Below are positions 8,668-17,673 of a DNA stretch of 64,000 nucleotides, piece by piece. The stretch lies in the NCBI RefSeq assembly GCF_004765605.1, contig NZ_SRLC01000001.1:2232001-2296000 (forward strand), written 5' to 3'. Origin of the DNA: Hymenobacter aquaticus (GTDB lineage Bacteria; Bacteroidota; Bacteroidia; Cytophagales; Hymenobacteraceae). The notes below the pieces were generated by a model, which was not told the DNA's origin, did no database searches, and saw nothing but the letters and a program-made list of their open reading frames with translations. The translations under genes and the position numbers were made by a program. Numbering within the stretch: the stretch's first letter is position 1; each line of letters starts with the position of its first letter.

Positions 8668-9713
8668 GCCAGGCGGCTCATTACTTTGCGCACAACCAGC
8701 GAGCCGGCCCAACCAAAGAGGTACACGGTTTGCCAGAAGCGCAGACCGAATAGCAGCAGGTGCAAGGCCAGCACCCACCCATCGATGGGGTGGCGCAGGC
8801 TCAGGACCAGCACGAAGGCCAGGGGGTAGAACACCTCGTAGTACTCGCCCAGCAGGATGCGGGAATTGGGCTGGAGCACCCGGGGCGGACTGCTCCAGAG
8901 GCGCCACTTAAAGGCTTCCATGGCGGCATACACGCCCAGCAGCAGCACCGGCCAGATCTGCTGGCTCAGCACCAGCATGGTGCCAAAGGCCAGCACTTCA
9001 ATTGGAAACACCACGTATTGCCCGAAACGCTGGGCAAAGCGGGTGCCACGCAAGCTCACCCAGGTACTGACGCCGGCCTGCGCATCGGCCTCCACGTCGT
9101 CGAGCTGGTGCAGCAAGATGTTCCGGATGCCGCAGGCCAGGGCCCACACGCCCACGGCGGCATACCACAGGCCCGGCAGCGGATGGCTGGTCCAGGCCGA
9201 AACCAGGGAAACGGTGAGCAGCTGGGGAAACAGGTGGGAGCCCGAGGCATCGGACAGAACCCCGGCCAGGCCCCGCTTTTTCAGCCGGATGGGGGGCAGG
9301 GAATAACAGGAAAACGCCACCCACGAGCCCAGGTACAGCATGCCACTGAGCGGGCTGGTGTGCCAGAAGTACACGCCCAGCACCAAGCCCGTGCCCAGGC
9401 AGAGCACCAGCAGCGCCATCGGGAAAACGGTGGGCTTGTTGGCCACCCGGTTGTATTTACCGCCGGCCTGGTCGTCGGCCTGGTCAGTCCAGTCGTTGAT
9501 GACGCTGACGTAGGTGGCCCCCACCGTGAGACTCAGCAGCAGCAGCAGCAGCTTGGGCAGCAAAGGCCACACCGTTACGCCGGCCAGGCAGGCAGAAGCG
9601 TAAAACGTAGCCAGAACCGGCGAAAACTTGCAACTCCACCAATCCTGCACCCGGGCTATTTCAGCTAACTGACCACTGAAACCCAAGGCAGCCGGAGCTT
9701 GTACTCGTGCCAT
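8664..9713 (-). CDS. UbiA-family prenyltransferase
   Basis: 349 residues, polytopic (about eight or nine hydrophobic helices). The first aspartate-rich motif is NDWTDQADDQAGGKYNR near residue 73, and the second is DDVEADAQAG near residue 195; together they bind the Mg-diphosphate of the prenyl donor in UbiA enzymes. Family members make ubiquinone/menaquinone precursors, prenylated aromatics, digeranylgeranylglyceryl lipids, or act as terpene cyclases. Nothing here fixes the acceptor. It is divergent from a terpene-cyclase-like gene (start 10010) across a 296-base AT-rich region, which hints at a shared isoprenoid pathway. Confidence 0.88.
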   Translation of the reverse strand: MARVQAPAALGFSGQLAEIARVQDWWSCKFSPVLATFYASACLAGVTVWPLLPKLLLLLLSLTVGATYVSVINDWTDQADDQAGGKYNRVANKPTVFPMALLVLCLGTGLVLGVYFWHTSPLSGMLYLGSWVAFSCYSLPPIRLKKRGLAGVLSDASGSHLFPQLLTVSLVSAWTSHPLPGLWYAAVGVWALACGIRNILLHQLDDVEADAQAGVSTWVSLRGTRFAQRFGQYVVFPIEVLAFGTMLVLSQQIWPVLLLGVYAAMEAFKWRLWSSPPRVLQPNSRILLGEYYEVFYPLAFVLVLSLRHPIDGWVLALHLLLFGLRFWQTVYLFGWAGSLVVRKVMSRLA

Positions 9714-9769
9714 TGTACTAAATTGTAGCTAAGATAAGAATGACGGACCGTTGCCGATAAGCCGCAGCT

Positions 9770-9791
9770 CTTTATTTTGTACAAAGTAAAG
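9770..9791. promoter_or_regulatory. 22-bp near-perfect palindrome in divergent promoter
   Basis: The perfect core TTTGTACAAA (9776-9785) is extended by CTTTA on the left and TAAAG on the right with a single mismatched pair in between. It sits in the 296-base AT-rich region between the divergent UbiA and cyclase-like genes, which otherwise contains no gene, and is a candidate operator for both. Confidence 0.4.
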
Positions 9792-10009
9792 AAATAATTT
9801 ACAATTATCGGCCACAACTCGACACTCTCACTTTAATTCTTCCTAAAATAATACGTAAGATTGCGCCCTGTATTTGTAGAGCACAATACTTCTGGCAGAA
9901 GTTCAAAACGCCTTAGCCCCCTGTTTCGCCCGCCTACCGGCTAAGCTGCTTTTCTTATCTATTGTGCCTGATATCCGTCTCCGTTTTCTTAGTTCTTCCC
10001 TGCCGTATC

Positions 10010-11107
10010 ATGCAACCTGAACCGCTTCCCTTGGCCCCCGTCGCTTCCGCGCCCTCCGACCTCAACCCGGCTATTGAGCGGGCTCTGACCTATCTGCACC
10101 GGCGCCAGCTGGCCGACGGGCAGTTTGCCGTGTATTGCGCCCTCGAGCTGCCCATGCAGGGCTGGCGCTACGCCGACAGCGCCGTGTTTCCCACGGCCCT
10201 GGTGGCGCATTGCCTGCTGCACGCCGAAAAGCAAAGCGCCCTGGCGGATGAAATGCTGAGCCAGGCCACCGAGTTTATGCGCAACCAGATGAACCACGGC
10301 GGCCTGTGGAATCATTTTACCAACCTGCACCACCTGCGCCACCTCTGCCCGCTCGACATCGACGACACGGCCTGCGTGTCGGCGGTGCTGCGGGCGCGGG
10401 GCGTTGCCTGCCCGGTCCCGACCAACGTGCCGCTGATTTTGGCCAACCGCAACGACGAGGGGCTGTTTTACTCCTGGTTTCTGCTGCGCCTGCGCTGGGT
10501 GCCCAACCGCACGTTCTGGCGGGTGGCGGCCCGCGAGCTGCTGCACCCGGTGAAAAGCCTGCTGTTCTGGCGCGGGGTGGAAGCCAGCCGCAACGACGTG
10601 GATGGCGTGGTCAACGCCAATGCCCTGTATTACCTGGGCGACATTCCCGAGACGCAGCCGGTTATTGCCTTCCTGCTGCGCATCATTGCCCAAAAGCAGG
10701 AAGGCACCTGCGACCTGTGGTACCTCGACCCGTTTTTCGTGTACTACTCGTTCACGCGCTGCTACCACGCCGGCATCACGCAGCTGGAGCCCATGCGCCA
10801 GCCCATCATCGACCGGATTCTGGCCCAGGCCAAACCCGACGGCCGCCTGGGCGAAACCCTGGCCGATACCGCCTGGGCCGTGTGCAGCCTGCTGAACCTG
10901 GGCAGCTACCCGGCCGAGCTGGTCCCGGCCGTGCGCTACATTCAGCAAACCCAGGGCGAGCATGGCGAGTGGCCCCGCTGGCTGCTCTACTACGGCGGCC
11001 CCAAGCGCCTGCTGGGCTGGGGCTCGGAGGAACTCACTACGGCCTTCTGCCTCGAAGCCCTGGTGCGCTACCAGGCGCTGGCCGGCGGAACTAACGAACC
11101 GAAATAG
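10010..11107 (+). CDS. Short squalene/terpene-cyclase-like protein with DxDD motif
   Basis: 365 residues starting at ATG 10010 (MQPEPLPLAPVAS); an upstream TTG frame adds an unlikely N-terminus. The protein shows alpha/alpha-toroid repeats with QW-like motifs (RRQLADGQF near the N-terminus, NQMNHGGLW about residue 90, TQGEHGEW about residue 318). DIDDTA at 116-121 matches the DxDDTA catalytic motif of class II terpene cyclases and squalene-hopene cyclases. It is much shorter than squalene-hopene cyclase (about 630 residues) or class II diterpene cyclases (about 500), so it may be a single-barrel cyclase or a non-catalytic relative. It is divergent from a UbiA prenyltransferase. Function is inferred only from the motif and context. 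Confidence 0.7.
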   Translation: MQPEPLPLAPVASAPSDLNPAIERALTYLHRRQLADGQFAVYCALELPMQGWRYADSAVFPTALVAHCLLHAEKQSALADEMLSQATEFMRNQMNHGGLWNHFTNLHHLRHLCPLDIDDTACVSAVLRARGVACPVPTNVPLILANRNDEGLFYSWFLLRLRWVPNRTFWRVAARELLHPVKSLLFWRGVEASRNDVDGVVNANALYYLGDIPETQPVIAFLLRIIAQKQEGTCDLWYLDPFFVYYSFTRCYHAGITQLEPMRQPIIDRILAQAKPDGRLGETLADTAWAVCSLLNLGSYPAELVPAVRYIQQTQGEHGEWPRWLLYYGGPKRLLGWGSEELTTAFCLEALVRYQALAGGTNEPK

Positions 11108-11135
11108 AGTTACGCCACCACGAATTTACCCATAG

Positions 11136-11172
11136 AAAAGCCCCCGCACCGAGCTGGCGCGGGGGCTTTTTT
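11136..11172. terminator. Bidirectional rho-independent terminator
   Basis: AAAAGCCCCCGC (11136-11147) pairs perfectly with GCGGGGGCTTTT (11159-11170), followed by more T on the plus strand and A-rich sequence on the other side. It lies between the convergent cyclase-like gene and the SDR gene. Confidence 0.9.
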
Positions 11173-11193
11173 ATGGAGAATAGTTGAGCCTGT

Positions 11194-12036
11194 CTACTCC
11201 GGGAAGTCCGCTGAGTCGCCGATGCTGGCGACGCTTTCCAGCTCTTTTACCAGGGCGGCAAATTTCTCGCGGGCGCCTTTCACGGCGGCTTTGCCCAGGG
11301 GCAAATGCAGGGGCGGATTTTCCTGGCGCACCACGTCGTACATAATCTGAGCGGCGCGCTGCGGGTCGCCGGGCTGGCGGCCACTGTAGCCCTGAATGCC
11401 CTTCAGGTTTTCGCCCACGGTGCTGCGGTAGTCCTCGATGCTGGTGTCGGCGTAGGTGGCCGAGCTGCCGGCCCACTCGGTGCGGAAGCCGCTGGGCTCA
11501 ATGTTCGTCACCTTGATGCCGAGCGGCGCCACCTGCTGGGCCAGGCTTTCGCCAATGGCTTCGAGGGCAAACTTGCTGGCGTTGTAAACGCCCACGCCGG
11601 GGAAGGTTTTCAGGCCCCCGATGCTGGTGATGTTGAGCACGTGGCCGCTGCGCCGCTCGCGCAGGTGGGGCAGCACGGCCCGCAGCACGTGTAGTGGCCC
11701 GAATACGTTCACCTCGAACTGGCGCTGCACCTCGGCCGCGTCGATTTCCTCGATGCTGCCCAGTGAGCCGTAGCCCGCGTTGTTGACGATAACGTCGAGG
11801 TGGCCGAAGTGCTGGATGGCATCGGCAATTCCCTGCTTCACCTGAGCCTCGTCGGTTACTTCCACCACGAAGCCGCGGCCGTTAGCGCCGGCTTTTTGGG
11901 TGAAGGCCTCGGCCTGCTCCGGCTTGCGGAAGGTAGCCGCTACTTTGTCGCCTTTCTCGAGCAGCAACTCGGCCAGCGCCGCACCGAAGCCAGTGCTGAC
12001 GCCGGTAATAAACCAGTGTTTGGGGGTAGTAGCCAT
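11194..12036 (-). CDS. SDR-family NAD(P)-dependent oxidoreductase
   Basis: 280 residues from the ATG at 12036 (MATTPKHWFITGVS); 20 upstream codons are open but do not look like family sequence. Classical short-chain dehydrogenase features: TGVSTGFG (TGxxxGxG cofactor loop) near residue 11, NNAGYGSLG, the catalytic Ser in NITSIGG, and YNASKFALEA (YxxxK). The sequence resembles the oxidoreductase/retinol-dehydrogenase-like SDRs that are common and poorly characterised. It stands alone and shares a bidirectional terminator with the convergent cyclase-like gene. Confidence 0.9.
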   Translation of the reverse strand: MATTPKHWFITGVSTGFGAALAELLLEKGDKVAATFRKPEQAEAFTQKAGANGRGFVVEVTDEAQVKQGIADAIQHFGHLDVIVNNAGYGSLGSIEEIDAAEVQRQFEVNVFGPLHVLRAVLPHLRERRSGHVLNITSIGGLKTFPGVGVYNASKFALEAIGESLAQQVAPLGIKVTNIEPSGFRTEWAGSSATYADTSIEDYRSTVGENLKGIQGYSGRQPGDPQRAAQIMYDVVRQENPPLHLPLGKAAVKGAREKFAALVKELESVASIGDSADFPE

Positions 12037-12258
12037 GTCGGAAGGATATGGGGAGAATAGAAAGTCATGCCGGCTGGTGCCGGCTGGCTGTTTCAACCGG
12101 CAGCCGGCCCCGCAGGTTTGCCCCCGGCCGAAATTACTTAGCAGAATCAGCGCCTGACGCGCCGGCGAATTATTATCAACCCCTGATTTACAATACTTTC
12201 ACCTTCATGCCAGGAATTTCTTTTCCGTCTCGGTTTCCCGGTGAAAGCCCAAACGAAA

Positions 12259-12284
12259 GCAGCCGCCCTGGTCGGGGCGGCTGC
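12259..12284 (-). terminator. Hairpin terminator after the universal stress protein
   Basis: A perfect 10-bp stem GCAGCCGCCC/GGGCGGCTGC with a 6-base loop. On the minus strand it is followed by TTTCGTTT. It lies 22 bases beyond the stop of the universal stress protein gene. Confidence 0.65.
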
Positions 12285-12305
12285 CAAAAAATCCAGCGCT
12301 GCGGG

Positions 12306-13151
12306 CTACACCCGGAAGGTGAGCACCGGGGGCGCGGCGTGCACGGCCACGTTTTCGGCCACGTTGTGGTGCAGGTAGTGGCTCAGGCCGGTGTGGGCGT
12401 GGGTCGGCATCACGACCAGGTCGGCGTGGGCCTGCTGGGCAAACAGCGGAATGCCCACGCTGACGTCGGCCGCGTCGATAACCTCCGCCTCGCAGTGCGC
12501 CAGGTGGTGGCGCTCGGCAAACGACTGGATGCGGGCCATAGCCTCCGAGTACTGGTCGATGTCGGGCACGACTTTGAGCAGGTGCAGGGTGGCATCGGGG
12601 AAAACCGCCTGAATGCGCTGCAAATCGGGTACGGCCCGGTCGGCTTCGGCCGAGAAGTCGGACGGAAACACGATGTGCTGCACGTTGAACTGCATTTCCG
12701 GGTGCTTCACGGTGAGCACCGGGCAGGGTGCCGTGCGCACCAGCCGCTCGGTGTTGGAGCCGGCAAAAAAGTGCTGCCAGGCGCTGTGCTTCTGTGCCCC
12801 CATCACCACCAGGTCGATGTTGCGCTCGGCAATGACGTCGAGCACCGACTGCACCAGCGTCGAGGTCCGCAGCACGTCCTGCACGGGCACTTCGGGTACC
12901 AGGCGCTGGCCCTCGGCCATGAGCTCGTGCATCTGGTGCTTGATCTTTTGCAGCAGCTTAATCATGAACACGTCTTCGATGGTGCTGCCGCCAATGCGCC
13001 CGCCCGACGAGCTGAAGCGGGGCGTGTCGTGCTGCTCTTCCACGTGCAGCAGCGTGATGCTGCCGCCCGTGCGCTGCGCCAGCCGCAACGCCACTTCGAA
13101 GGCATTGTGGGCGGCGGGGGAAAAATCGGTGGGTACCAGGAGGTTTTTCAT
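12306..13151 (-). CDS. Tandem universal stress protein (UspA-like)
   Basis: 281 residues forming two UspA domains. Domain 1 begins KNLLVPTDFSPAAHNAF and ends with the nucleotide-binding pattern VMGAQKHSAWQHFFAGSNTERL (G-2x-G-9x-G-S type, here G-A-x-K-H). Domain 2 (from about residue 155, QHIVFPSDFSAEADRAV) ends VVMPTHAHTGLSHYLHHNV and has lost the clear glycine loop, so probably only the first domain binds ATP. No signal peptide. Stand-alone gene; role in stress response is inferred from the family. Confidence 0.9.
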   Translation of the reverse strand: MKNLLVPTDFSPAAHNAFEVALRLAQRTGGSITLLHVEEQHDTPRFSSSGGRIGGSTIEDVFMIKLLQKIKHQMHELMAEGQRLVPEVPVQDVLRTSTLVQSVLDVIAERNIDLVVMGAQKHSAWQHFFAGSNTERLVRTAPCPVLTVKHPEMQFNVQHIVFPSDFSAEADRAVPDLQRIQAVFPDATLHLLKVVPDIDQYSEAMARIQSFAERHHLAHCEAEVIDAADVSVGIPLFAQQAHADLVVMPTHAHTGLSHYLHHNVAENVAVHAAPPVLTFRV

Positions 13152-13535
13152 ACGAATGGAACCTGAGTGAGCAACTGGGTTTGGGAACAGCGCCTCGAAA
13201 GGCCGGCCATCCTGCCCCGCGCACGGGTATCTGGCAGCGTCGGTGGGTGATAAGCTGGGCTTTCAACCTGGATAATATATTCATTATTTATGATTATTAC
13301 AAGCAAACCCTCTTGACATTTACCTGGCCTCGTATGGGTTGCGGCTTTTTACCCCGGATACCTTCCGAAGCGCGCTACCGAGGCTTCGCCACCGGTGAGC
13401 GGGCCGCACCACTCGTAGTATTGTTTCCCGGTATCTTCACGCCCCGGCTGGCCGTGCTATGCGGCCGGTTATTGTCCTCCCTAAAGCATCGGTTTCGGCC
13501 AGCCCGACGGGCTGGGACTGCTGCTGTGCTCTGCC
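13152..13535. other. Intergenic region with AT-rich centre, no gene seen
   Basis: A 384-base gap between the divergent universal stress protein and dicarboxylate symporter genes. The AT-rich stretch around 13272-13300 and a TTGACA at 13312-13317 may belong to promoters, but I see no Bacteroidetes TAnnTTTG box at a convincing position and no structured RNA that I recognise. Confidence 0.4.
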
Positions 13536-14837
13536 ATGAAAAAACTCACCTCCAACCTCACCTTTCAGGTCCTGACGGCCATTGCCCTGGGCATCGTGGT
13601 CGGGGCGCTGTTTCCCGCGTTCGGGGCGGCCCTCAAGCCCATCGGCGACACGTTCATCAACCTGATTAAGATGCTCATCGCGCCCATCATTTTCCTGACG
13701 GTGGTGCTGGGCATCGGGGGCATGGGCGACCTGAAAAAAGTGGGCCGCGTGGGCGGCAAGGCGCTGCTGTACTTCGAAATCGTGACGACCCTGGCCCTGA
13801 TTATCGGCATCACGGCAGCCAACCTGAGCAAGCCCGGCGTGGGCATCGACGCCCGGGCCTCGGTGGCCACCCAGACGGCCGCGCAAGCCGCCGAAGCCTC
13901 CAAATACACGGCCCAGGCCGGAGAAATGAACTGGGTGGAGTTTTTTACCCACGTGGTGCCGCACAGCGTGGTGGGCGCCTTTGCCGAGGGCGACGTGCTA
14001 CAGGTTCTGCTCTTCGCGGTGCTGTTTGGCATGGCGCTGGGCCGCATTTCGCCCACCTACAGCCAGCCCCTGATTGCCACGTTTGAGCGGTTGTCGCACG
14101 CCATGTTTGCCGTGCTGGGGCTGGTCATGAAGCTGGCCCCGCTGGGCGCGTTTGGGGGCATGGCCTTCACCATCGGCAAGTACGGCCTGGCCACGCTGCT
14201 GCCGCTGGGCCAGCTGATGCTGGTGGTGTACGCCACCATGTTTCTGTTCATTTTCGGGGTGCTGAACGCCATTATGCGCTACTACGGCCTGAGCTTGTGG
14301 CGCTTCCTGGGCTTTATCAAGGAAGAAATCCTGCTGGTGCTGGGCACGTCCTCGTCCGAGTCGGCGCTGCCACGCATGATCGACAAGCTGGAACGCTACG
14401 GCTGCTCCCGCTCGGTGGCCGGCCTGGTCATCCCGACGGGCTACTCCTTCAACCTCGACGGCACCTCTATTTACCTCAGTATTGCCGCTATTTTCCTGGC
14501 CCAGGCCTTCGGCATCGAGCTTTCCTTAACCCAGGAGCTGACGCTCATCGGGATTCTGATGCTGACCAGCAAAGGCGCGGCCGGCGTCACGGGCTCGGGC
14601 TTCATCGTGCTGGCTTCCACGCTGGCCGCCACCAAAATTATTCCGGTGGAAGGCGTGGCCCTGCTGCTGGGCGTCGACCGGTTTATGAGCGAGGCCCGGG
14701 CCATTACCAACGTCATCGGCAACGGCGTGGCCACGCTGGTCATTGCCAAGAGCGAGGGCGAGTTTGACGAAGCCCGGCACCAGCTGGCCCTGGCCGGCGT
14801 AGTTTCCGCCGCCGAGTCGGATGAGGTGAACGTATAG
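13536..14837 (+). CDS. Dicarboxylate/amino acid:cation symporter (DAACS family)
   Basis: 433 residues, polytopic. The glutamate/aspartate transporter (SLC1-like) fold is recognised by the serine-rich HP1 loop [12 protein letters not shown] near residue 270. The other marks are the [14 protein letters not shown] segment of TM7 (the NMDGT-like cation site, here NLDGT), the HP2 loop [12 protein letters not shown], and the TM8 segment [20 protein letters not shown] with the substrate-binding Asp/Arg/Asn. It would import C4-dicarboxylates or acidic amino acids with Na+ or H+; the Arg in TM8 is compatible with either. Stand-alone gene. Confidence 0.92.
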   Translation: MKKLTSNLTFQVLTAIALGIVVGALFPAFGAALKPIGDTFINLIKMLIAPIIFLTVVLGIGGMGDLKKVGRVGGKALLYFEIVTTLALIIGITAANLSKPGVGIDARASVATQTAAQAAEASKYTAQAGEMNWVEFFTHVVPHSVVGAFAEGDVLQVLLFAVLFGMALGRISPTYSQPLIATFERLSHAMFAVLGLVMKLAPLGAFGGMAFTIGKYGLATLLPLGQLMLVVYATMFLFIFGVLNAIMRYYGLSLWRFLGFIKEEILLVLGTSSSESALPRMIDKLERYGCSRSVAGLVIPTGYSFNLDGTSIYLSIAAIFLAQAFGIELSLTQELTLIGILMLTSKGAAGVTGSGFIVLASTLAATKIIPVEGVALLLGVDRFMSEARAITNVIGNGVATLVIAKSEGEFDEARHQLALAGVVSAAESDEVNV

Positions 14838-14885
14838 CCGGCAGCCGGGGGCCGCCAGAAAAACCCTTTCGCCGGTTAAAAACCC

Positions 14886-14893
14886 TATTTTTG
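14886..14893 (+). promoter_or_regulatory. Possible -7 box TATTTTTG
   Basis: It matches TAnnTTTG 40 bases before the SGNH hydrolase ATG at 14933 and supports that start over a TTG at 14891, which lies inside the box. The -33 element is not clear at the usual spacing. Confidence 0.4.
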
Positions 14894-14932
14894 TCTTTCC
14901 GCCCCGCCTTCACCCAGCGGACCTTTCTGCTT

Positions 14933-15943
14933 ATGCCCCACCCTTGGCTCCGAGCCGGCCTGCTGCACCTGGGCGTGCTCGGCGCGCTGCTGTCTGCCCC
15001 CGGCCACGCCCAATCCCAGTCGCCCGCCGCGGCCCCGACCACGATTCTGTTCGTGGGCAACAGCTTTTTCCACGGCCGCTACGAGCCGGCGTTCAGCTAC
15101 AACGCGGCCACCATCACGGTGGAGAAAGTCGGGCAGCAGAAAATCGGGCCCTGGGGCGGCATCCCGGCTATTTTCAAAACCCTGACCGAACAGGCCGGCC
15201 TGCGCTACGACGTTCATTTTGAGTGCATCAACGGCGAGTCGCTGAAGATGCACTACGACAGCGCCCGGGCCATTATCGGGCAGCCGCGCTGGAACACGGT
15301 GGTGCTGCAGGAGCACAGCCTGTGGCCCCTGCCCGCCCGGCGCAGCGGCCGGCCCGAGGTATTCCGCGACTACGCCACCCGGCTGGAGCAAGTGGTGCAC
15401 AAGGCCAACCCCCAGGCCCGGCTGTACTTCTACCAGACCTGGGCCCGCGCCGACCAGACCTACGCGCCCGACAAAGCATATTCCGGGCTGCCCATCGACT
15501 CGATGACCCTGGACTTGCACCGCGGCTACTACCTGGCCGCCCGGCAAAACGGCCATTTCGCGGGCGTGGCCCCGGCCGGCGACGCCTGGCTGCGCGCCAT
15601 GCGGGCCGGCGTGGCCGTGCGCAACCCCTTCGCCCCGGAAGCCGGCCAGCTGAACCTGTGGGGCGAGGACAACTACCATCCCAGCCAGTGGGGCGCCTAC
15701 CTGAATGCCTGCGTGCTGCTGGCCGAAATTACGGGCTACGACCCGCGCCGGCTGGGCGCGCAGGAGGCGGCGGCGGCGGCGCTGGGCATCACGCCGGCCC
15801 AGGCCGTGAGCCTGCAGCGCATTGCCGCCGAGCAGGTGCTGGCGGCCCGCCCCGGCGCTTTTACGCCGGGCGCGGCTGCGAAGTCGGCCCCGAAAAGCAG
15901 CCCCCGCCAGGTCAAACTCAAGGCAGCGGCCCCGGGGAAATAG
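14933..15943 (+). CDS. Secreted SGNH/GDSL-like hydrolase
   Basis: 336 residues with an N-terminal signal peptide (MPHPWLRAGLLHLGVLGALL ending in GHAQS). After cleavage the protein opens with ILFVGNSFFHGRYEP, a block I of the SGNH type with the nucleophile Ser in GNSF. NTVVLQEHSLWPLP provides a later block, and EDNYHPSQWGAYL near residue 247 carries the Asp-x-x-His pair. The fold class is fairly clear but the subfamily is not: it resembles bacterial SGNH proteins next to DUF4886. It probably hydrolyses an ester in the periplasm or outside. A strong terminator follows. Confidence 0.75.
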   Translation: MPHPWLRAGLLHLGVLGALLSAPGHAQSQSPAAAPTTILFVGNSFFHGRYEPAFSYNAATITVEKVGQQKIGPWGGIPAIFKTLTEQAGLRYDVHFECINGESLKMHYDSARAIIGQPRWNTVVLQEHSLWPLPARRSGRPEVFRDYATRLEQVVHKANPQARLYFYQTWARADQTYAPDKAYSGLPIDSMTLDLHRGYYLAARQNGHFAGVAPAGDAWLRAMRAGVAVRNPFAPEAGQLNLWGEDNYHPSQWGAYLNACVLLAEITGYDPRRLGAQEAAAAALGITPAQAVSLQRIAAEQVLAARPGAFTPGAAAKSAPKSSPRQVKLKAAAPGK

Positions 15944-15966
15944 CGCCGGACTGCTGGTCGACTGCT

Positions 15967-15999
15967 GCCCGCCGGAACCTCCGGCGGGCTTTGTTGTTT
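15967..15999 (+). terminator. Rho-independent terminator
   Basis: GCCCGCCGGA (15967-15976), a 3-base loop and TCCGGCGGGC (15980-15989), followed by TTTGTTGTTT. It lies 24 bases after the SGNH hydrolase stop. Confidence 0.88.
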
Positions 16000-16118
16000 A
16001 CAGAGCATCCGGCGGCACCAGCGGCAGCTGGCCGGGTGAGGCTGCCAGCCGGTGGATTTGTAACTATCCACTTTGCGGCCTTACCTTCGCCGGGTCAATT
16101 CTTTCTGACCAAAGGATT

Positions 16119-16212
16119 GTTTTTATACAGAGGCGTGGAGAGACAGGCTCGACGAAACGCCGGCAACCACCCGCAGCAGCGGAACGGTGCCAATTCCTGC
16201 CCATATAAAAAC
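16119..16212 (+). ncRNA. SAM-I type (S-box) riboswitch
   Basis: The aptamer core is read directly. P1 is a perfect 9-bp stem GTTTTTATA (16119-16127) / TATAAAAAC (16204-16212). P2 is GGCGT/ACGCC enclosing GGAGAGACAGGCTCGACGAA, the conserved GGAGGGAxxGGCCCxxxGAA block with a compensatory GGG/CCC to GAG/CTC change. Next come CGGCAACC, a P3 hairpin CCGC-agca-GCGG, then GGTGCCAATTCC, the conserved 3' part. The P4 arm of canonical S-boxes is absent or only a few bases, giving a compact 94-nt form. It sits about 415 bases before the ATP-grasp gene. A weak hairpin AAGTTG/CAACTT followed by TTT (16213-16243) may be the expression platform. SAM binding would normally switch downstream sulfur genes off. 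Confidence 0.92.
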
Positions 16213-16626
16213 AAGTTGCCGTGGACGCTGCCAACAACTTTTTCGCCCTTTCCGCTGCTTTCGTAGCCCAGCCCCAGTCTGCCCCGGTTGCAGGCTGTTG
16301 TTGGCCGCTGGCTGCGGCTGGCTGTTGTTGCTAGTCCCCTTCCTCCTTCCTGCCGGTATCCGCTGACCGCCCTGCATTTCCTGCCGGGCCGGGTTGGCTT
16401 TGCGGCGGCGTATGGCCCGGCCGCGCCCCTGCCCGTCTGATGTTAACTCCCTAAACAGCTCCCCGCTGCGGCGGGGTGCGTCTGCGGGCTTCGGCCAGGG
16501 TTTTGCGCGCTTTCCAGCCCCGCGCGGCAGCTTCGTTTCCTGCTTCCTGCTTTTTCTCCGGCCCCTGCGTTGCCGCAGTTGGCTGCTGTCGTTTGTCCCC
16601 TTTCCTTCTTCATTTATTCTAGTCTC
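16213..16626 (+). other. Long leader between SAM riboswitch and ATP-grasp gene
   Basis: 414 bases with no gene I can support. Besides the weak hairpin next to the aptamer it is pyrimidine-rich, with many TTCCTGC and TTTCC runs and no ribosome-binding pattern before the ATG. An overlapping frame starting at 16394 (MALRRRMARPRPC) has arginine/proline-rich composition typical of a non-coding frame. Confidence 0.4.
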
Positions 16627-17637
16627 ATGGCCCAGCCTCAGAAGCCGATTGGCATTTATTACGAACACCCCGAATGGTTTAAGCCCCTGTTTGCCGAGCT
16701 GGACCGCCGGGGCCTGCCCTACGAAAAGATTGACGCCGCCCACCACCTCTTCGACCCGGCCGAAACCGAGAGCCGCTACTCCCTGGTGGTAAACCGGATG
16801 AGCTCCTCGGCTTACCTGCGCGGCCACGGCCAGGGCATTTTCCACACCGCCGGCTTTGCTACCCACCTGGAGCGCATCGGCACCCGCATCATCAACGGCT
16901 CGGCGGCCACCAGCATCGAAACCAACAAGGCCCGGCAACTCTCGCTGTTTGCCTCCTTGGGCTTGAAATACCCGAAGTCCTTCGTGGTCAACCACGCCTC
17001 GCGCATTGCCGACGCGGCCCGGCAGCTCCAATTCCCGATTGTGGTGAAAGTCAACATCGGCGGAAGCGGGGCGGGCATCATCCGCTTCGACACGCTGGAG
17101 GGCGTGGAGGCCGCCGTAGCCGCCAATCAGATTGATCTGGGCATCGACCAGACGGCCCTGGTGCAGGAATACGTGACGCCCCGCGGCGGCAACATTCACC
17201 GGGTGGAAACCCTCGACGGCAAGTTTCTCTACGCCATGAAGGTGTTTACGACCGGGGAAAGCTTCAACCTCTGCCCGGCCGAAATCTGCCAGATACCGGA
17301 GGAGCCGGCGGCCGAGTTCTGCCTGACCGAAGCGCCCAAGAAAGGCATTCAGGTGGAAGCCTTTACGCCCCCGGCCGAGGTGATTGAAGCCGTGGAGCGC
17401 ATCGTGGCCGCCGCCAAAATCGACGTGGGCGGCATCGAGTACCTGATTGACGACCAAACCGGCGACGTTCTCTTCTACGACGTCAACGCCCTGTCCAACT
17501 TCGTGGCCGATGCCGTGAACGTCGTCGGTTTCGACCCCTACGCCCGCTTCGTGGACTACCTCGAAAGCCAGCTGCCCGCCCCGGCAGCCGCCAAGGCACC
17601 TGTCGCCGAAGCCGCAGTAGCCTCAGTCACGGAGTAG
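16627..17637 (+). CDS. ATP-grasp ligase, RimK/glutathione-synthetase-like
   Basis: 336 residues, started at ATG 16627 (MAQPQKPIGIYYEHPEW), where family-like sequence begins. The ATP-grasp domain shows a lysine strand FPIVVKVNIGGSGAGIIRF near residues 138-156 and LVQEYVTPRGGNIHRVETL. The C-terminal GGIEYLIDDQTGDVLFYDVNALSNF carries the E-x-x-x-x-N type metal-binding residues. Such enzymes join a carboxylate to an amine or thiol through an acyl phosphate. Being under a SAM riboswitch and followed after 94 bases by a sulfonate-type monooxygenase, it is probably linked to sulfur metabolism, but its substrate cannot be read from the sequence. The C-terminal tail (PAPAAAKAPVAEAAVAS) is low complexity. 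Confidence 0.82.
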   Translation: MAQPQKPIGIYYEHPEWFKPLFAELDRRGLPYEKIDAAHHLFDPAETESRYSLVVNRMSSSAYLRGHGQGIFHTAGFATHLERIGTRIINGSAATSIETNKARQLSLFASLGLKYPKSFVVNHASRIADAARQLQFPIVVKVNIGGSGAGIIRFDTLEGVEAAVAANQIDLGIDQTALVQEYVTPRGGNIHRVETLDGKFLYAMKVFTTGESFNLCPAEICQIPEEPAAEFCLTEAPKKGIQVEAFTPPAEVIEAVERIVAAAKIDVGGIEYLIDDQTGDVLFYDVNALSNFVADAVNVVGFDPYARFVDYLESQLPAPAAAKAPVAEAAVASVTE

Positions 17638-17673
17638 CTGAGTGAGTGCGCGAGTAATGATTTAGCACATTAT

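Noticed and set aside
16394-16792. ORF in the leader after the SAM riboswitch
   Set aside because: Arg/Pro/Ser-rich and overlaps the ATP-grasp start in another frame; no family-like sequence.
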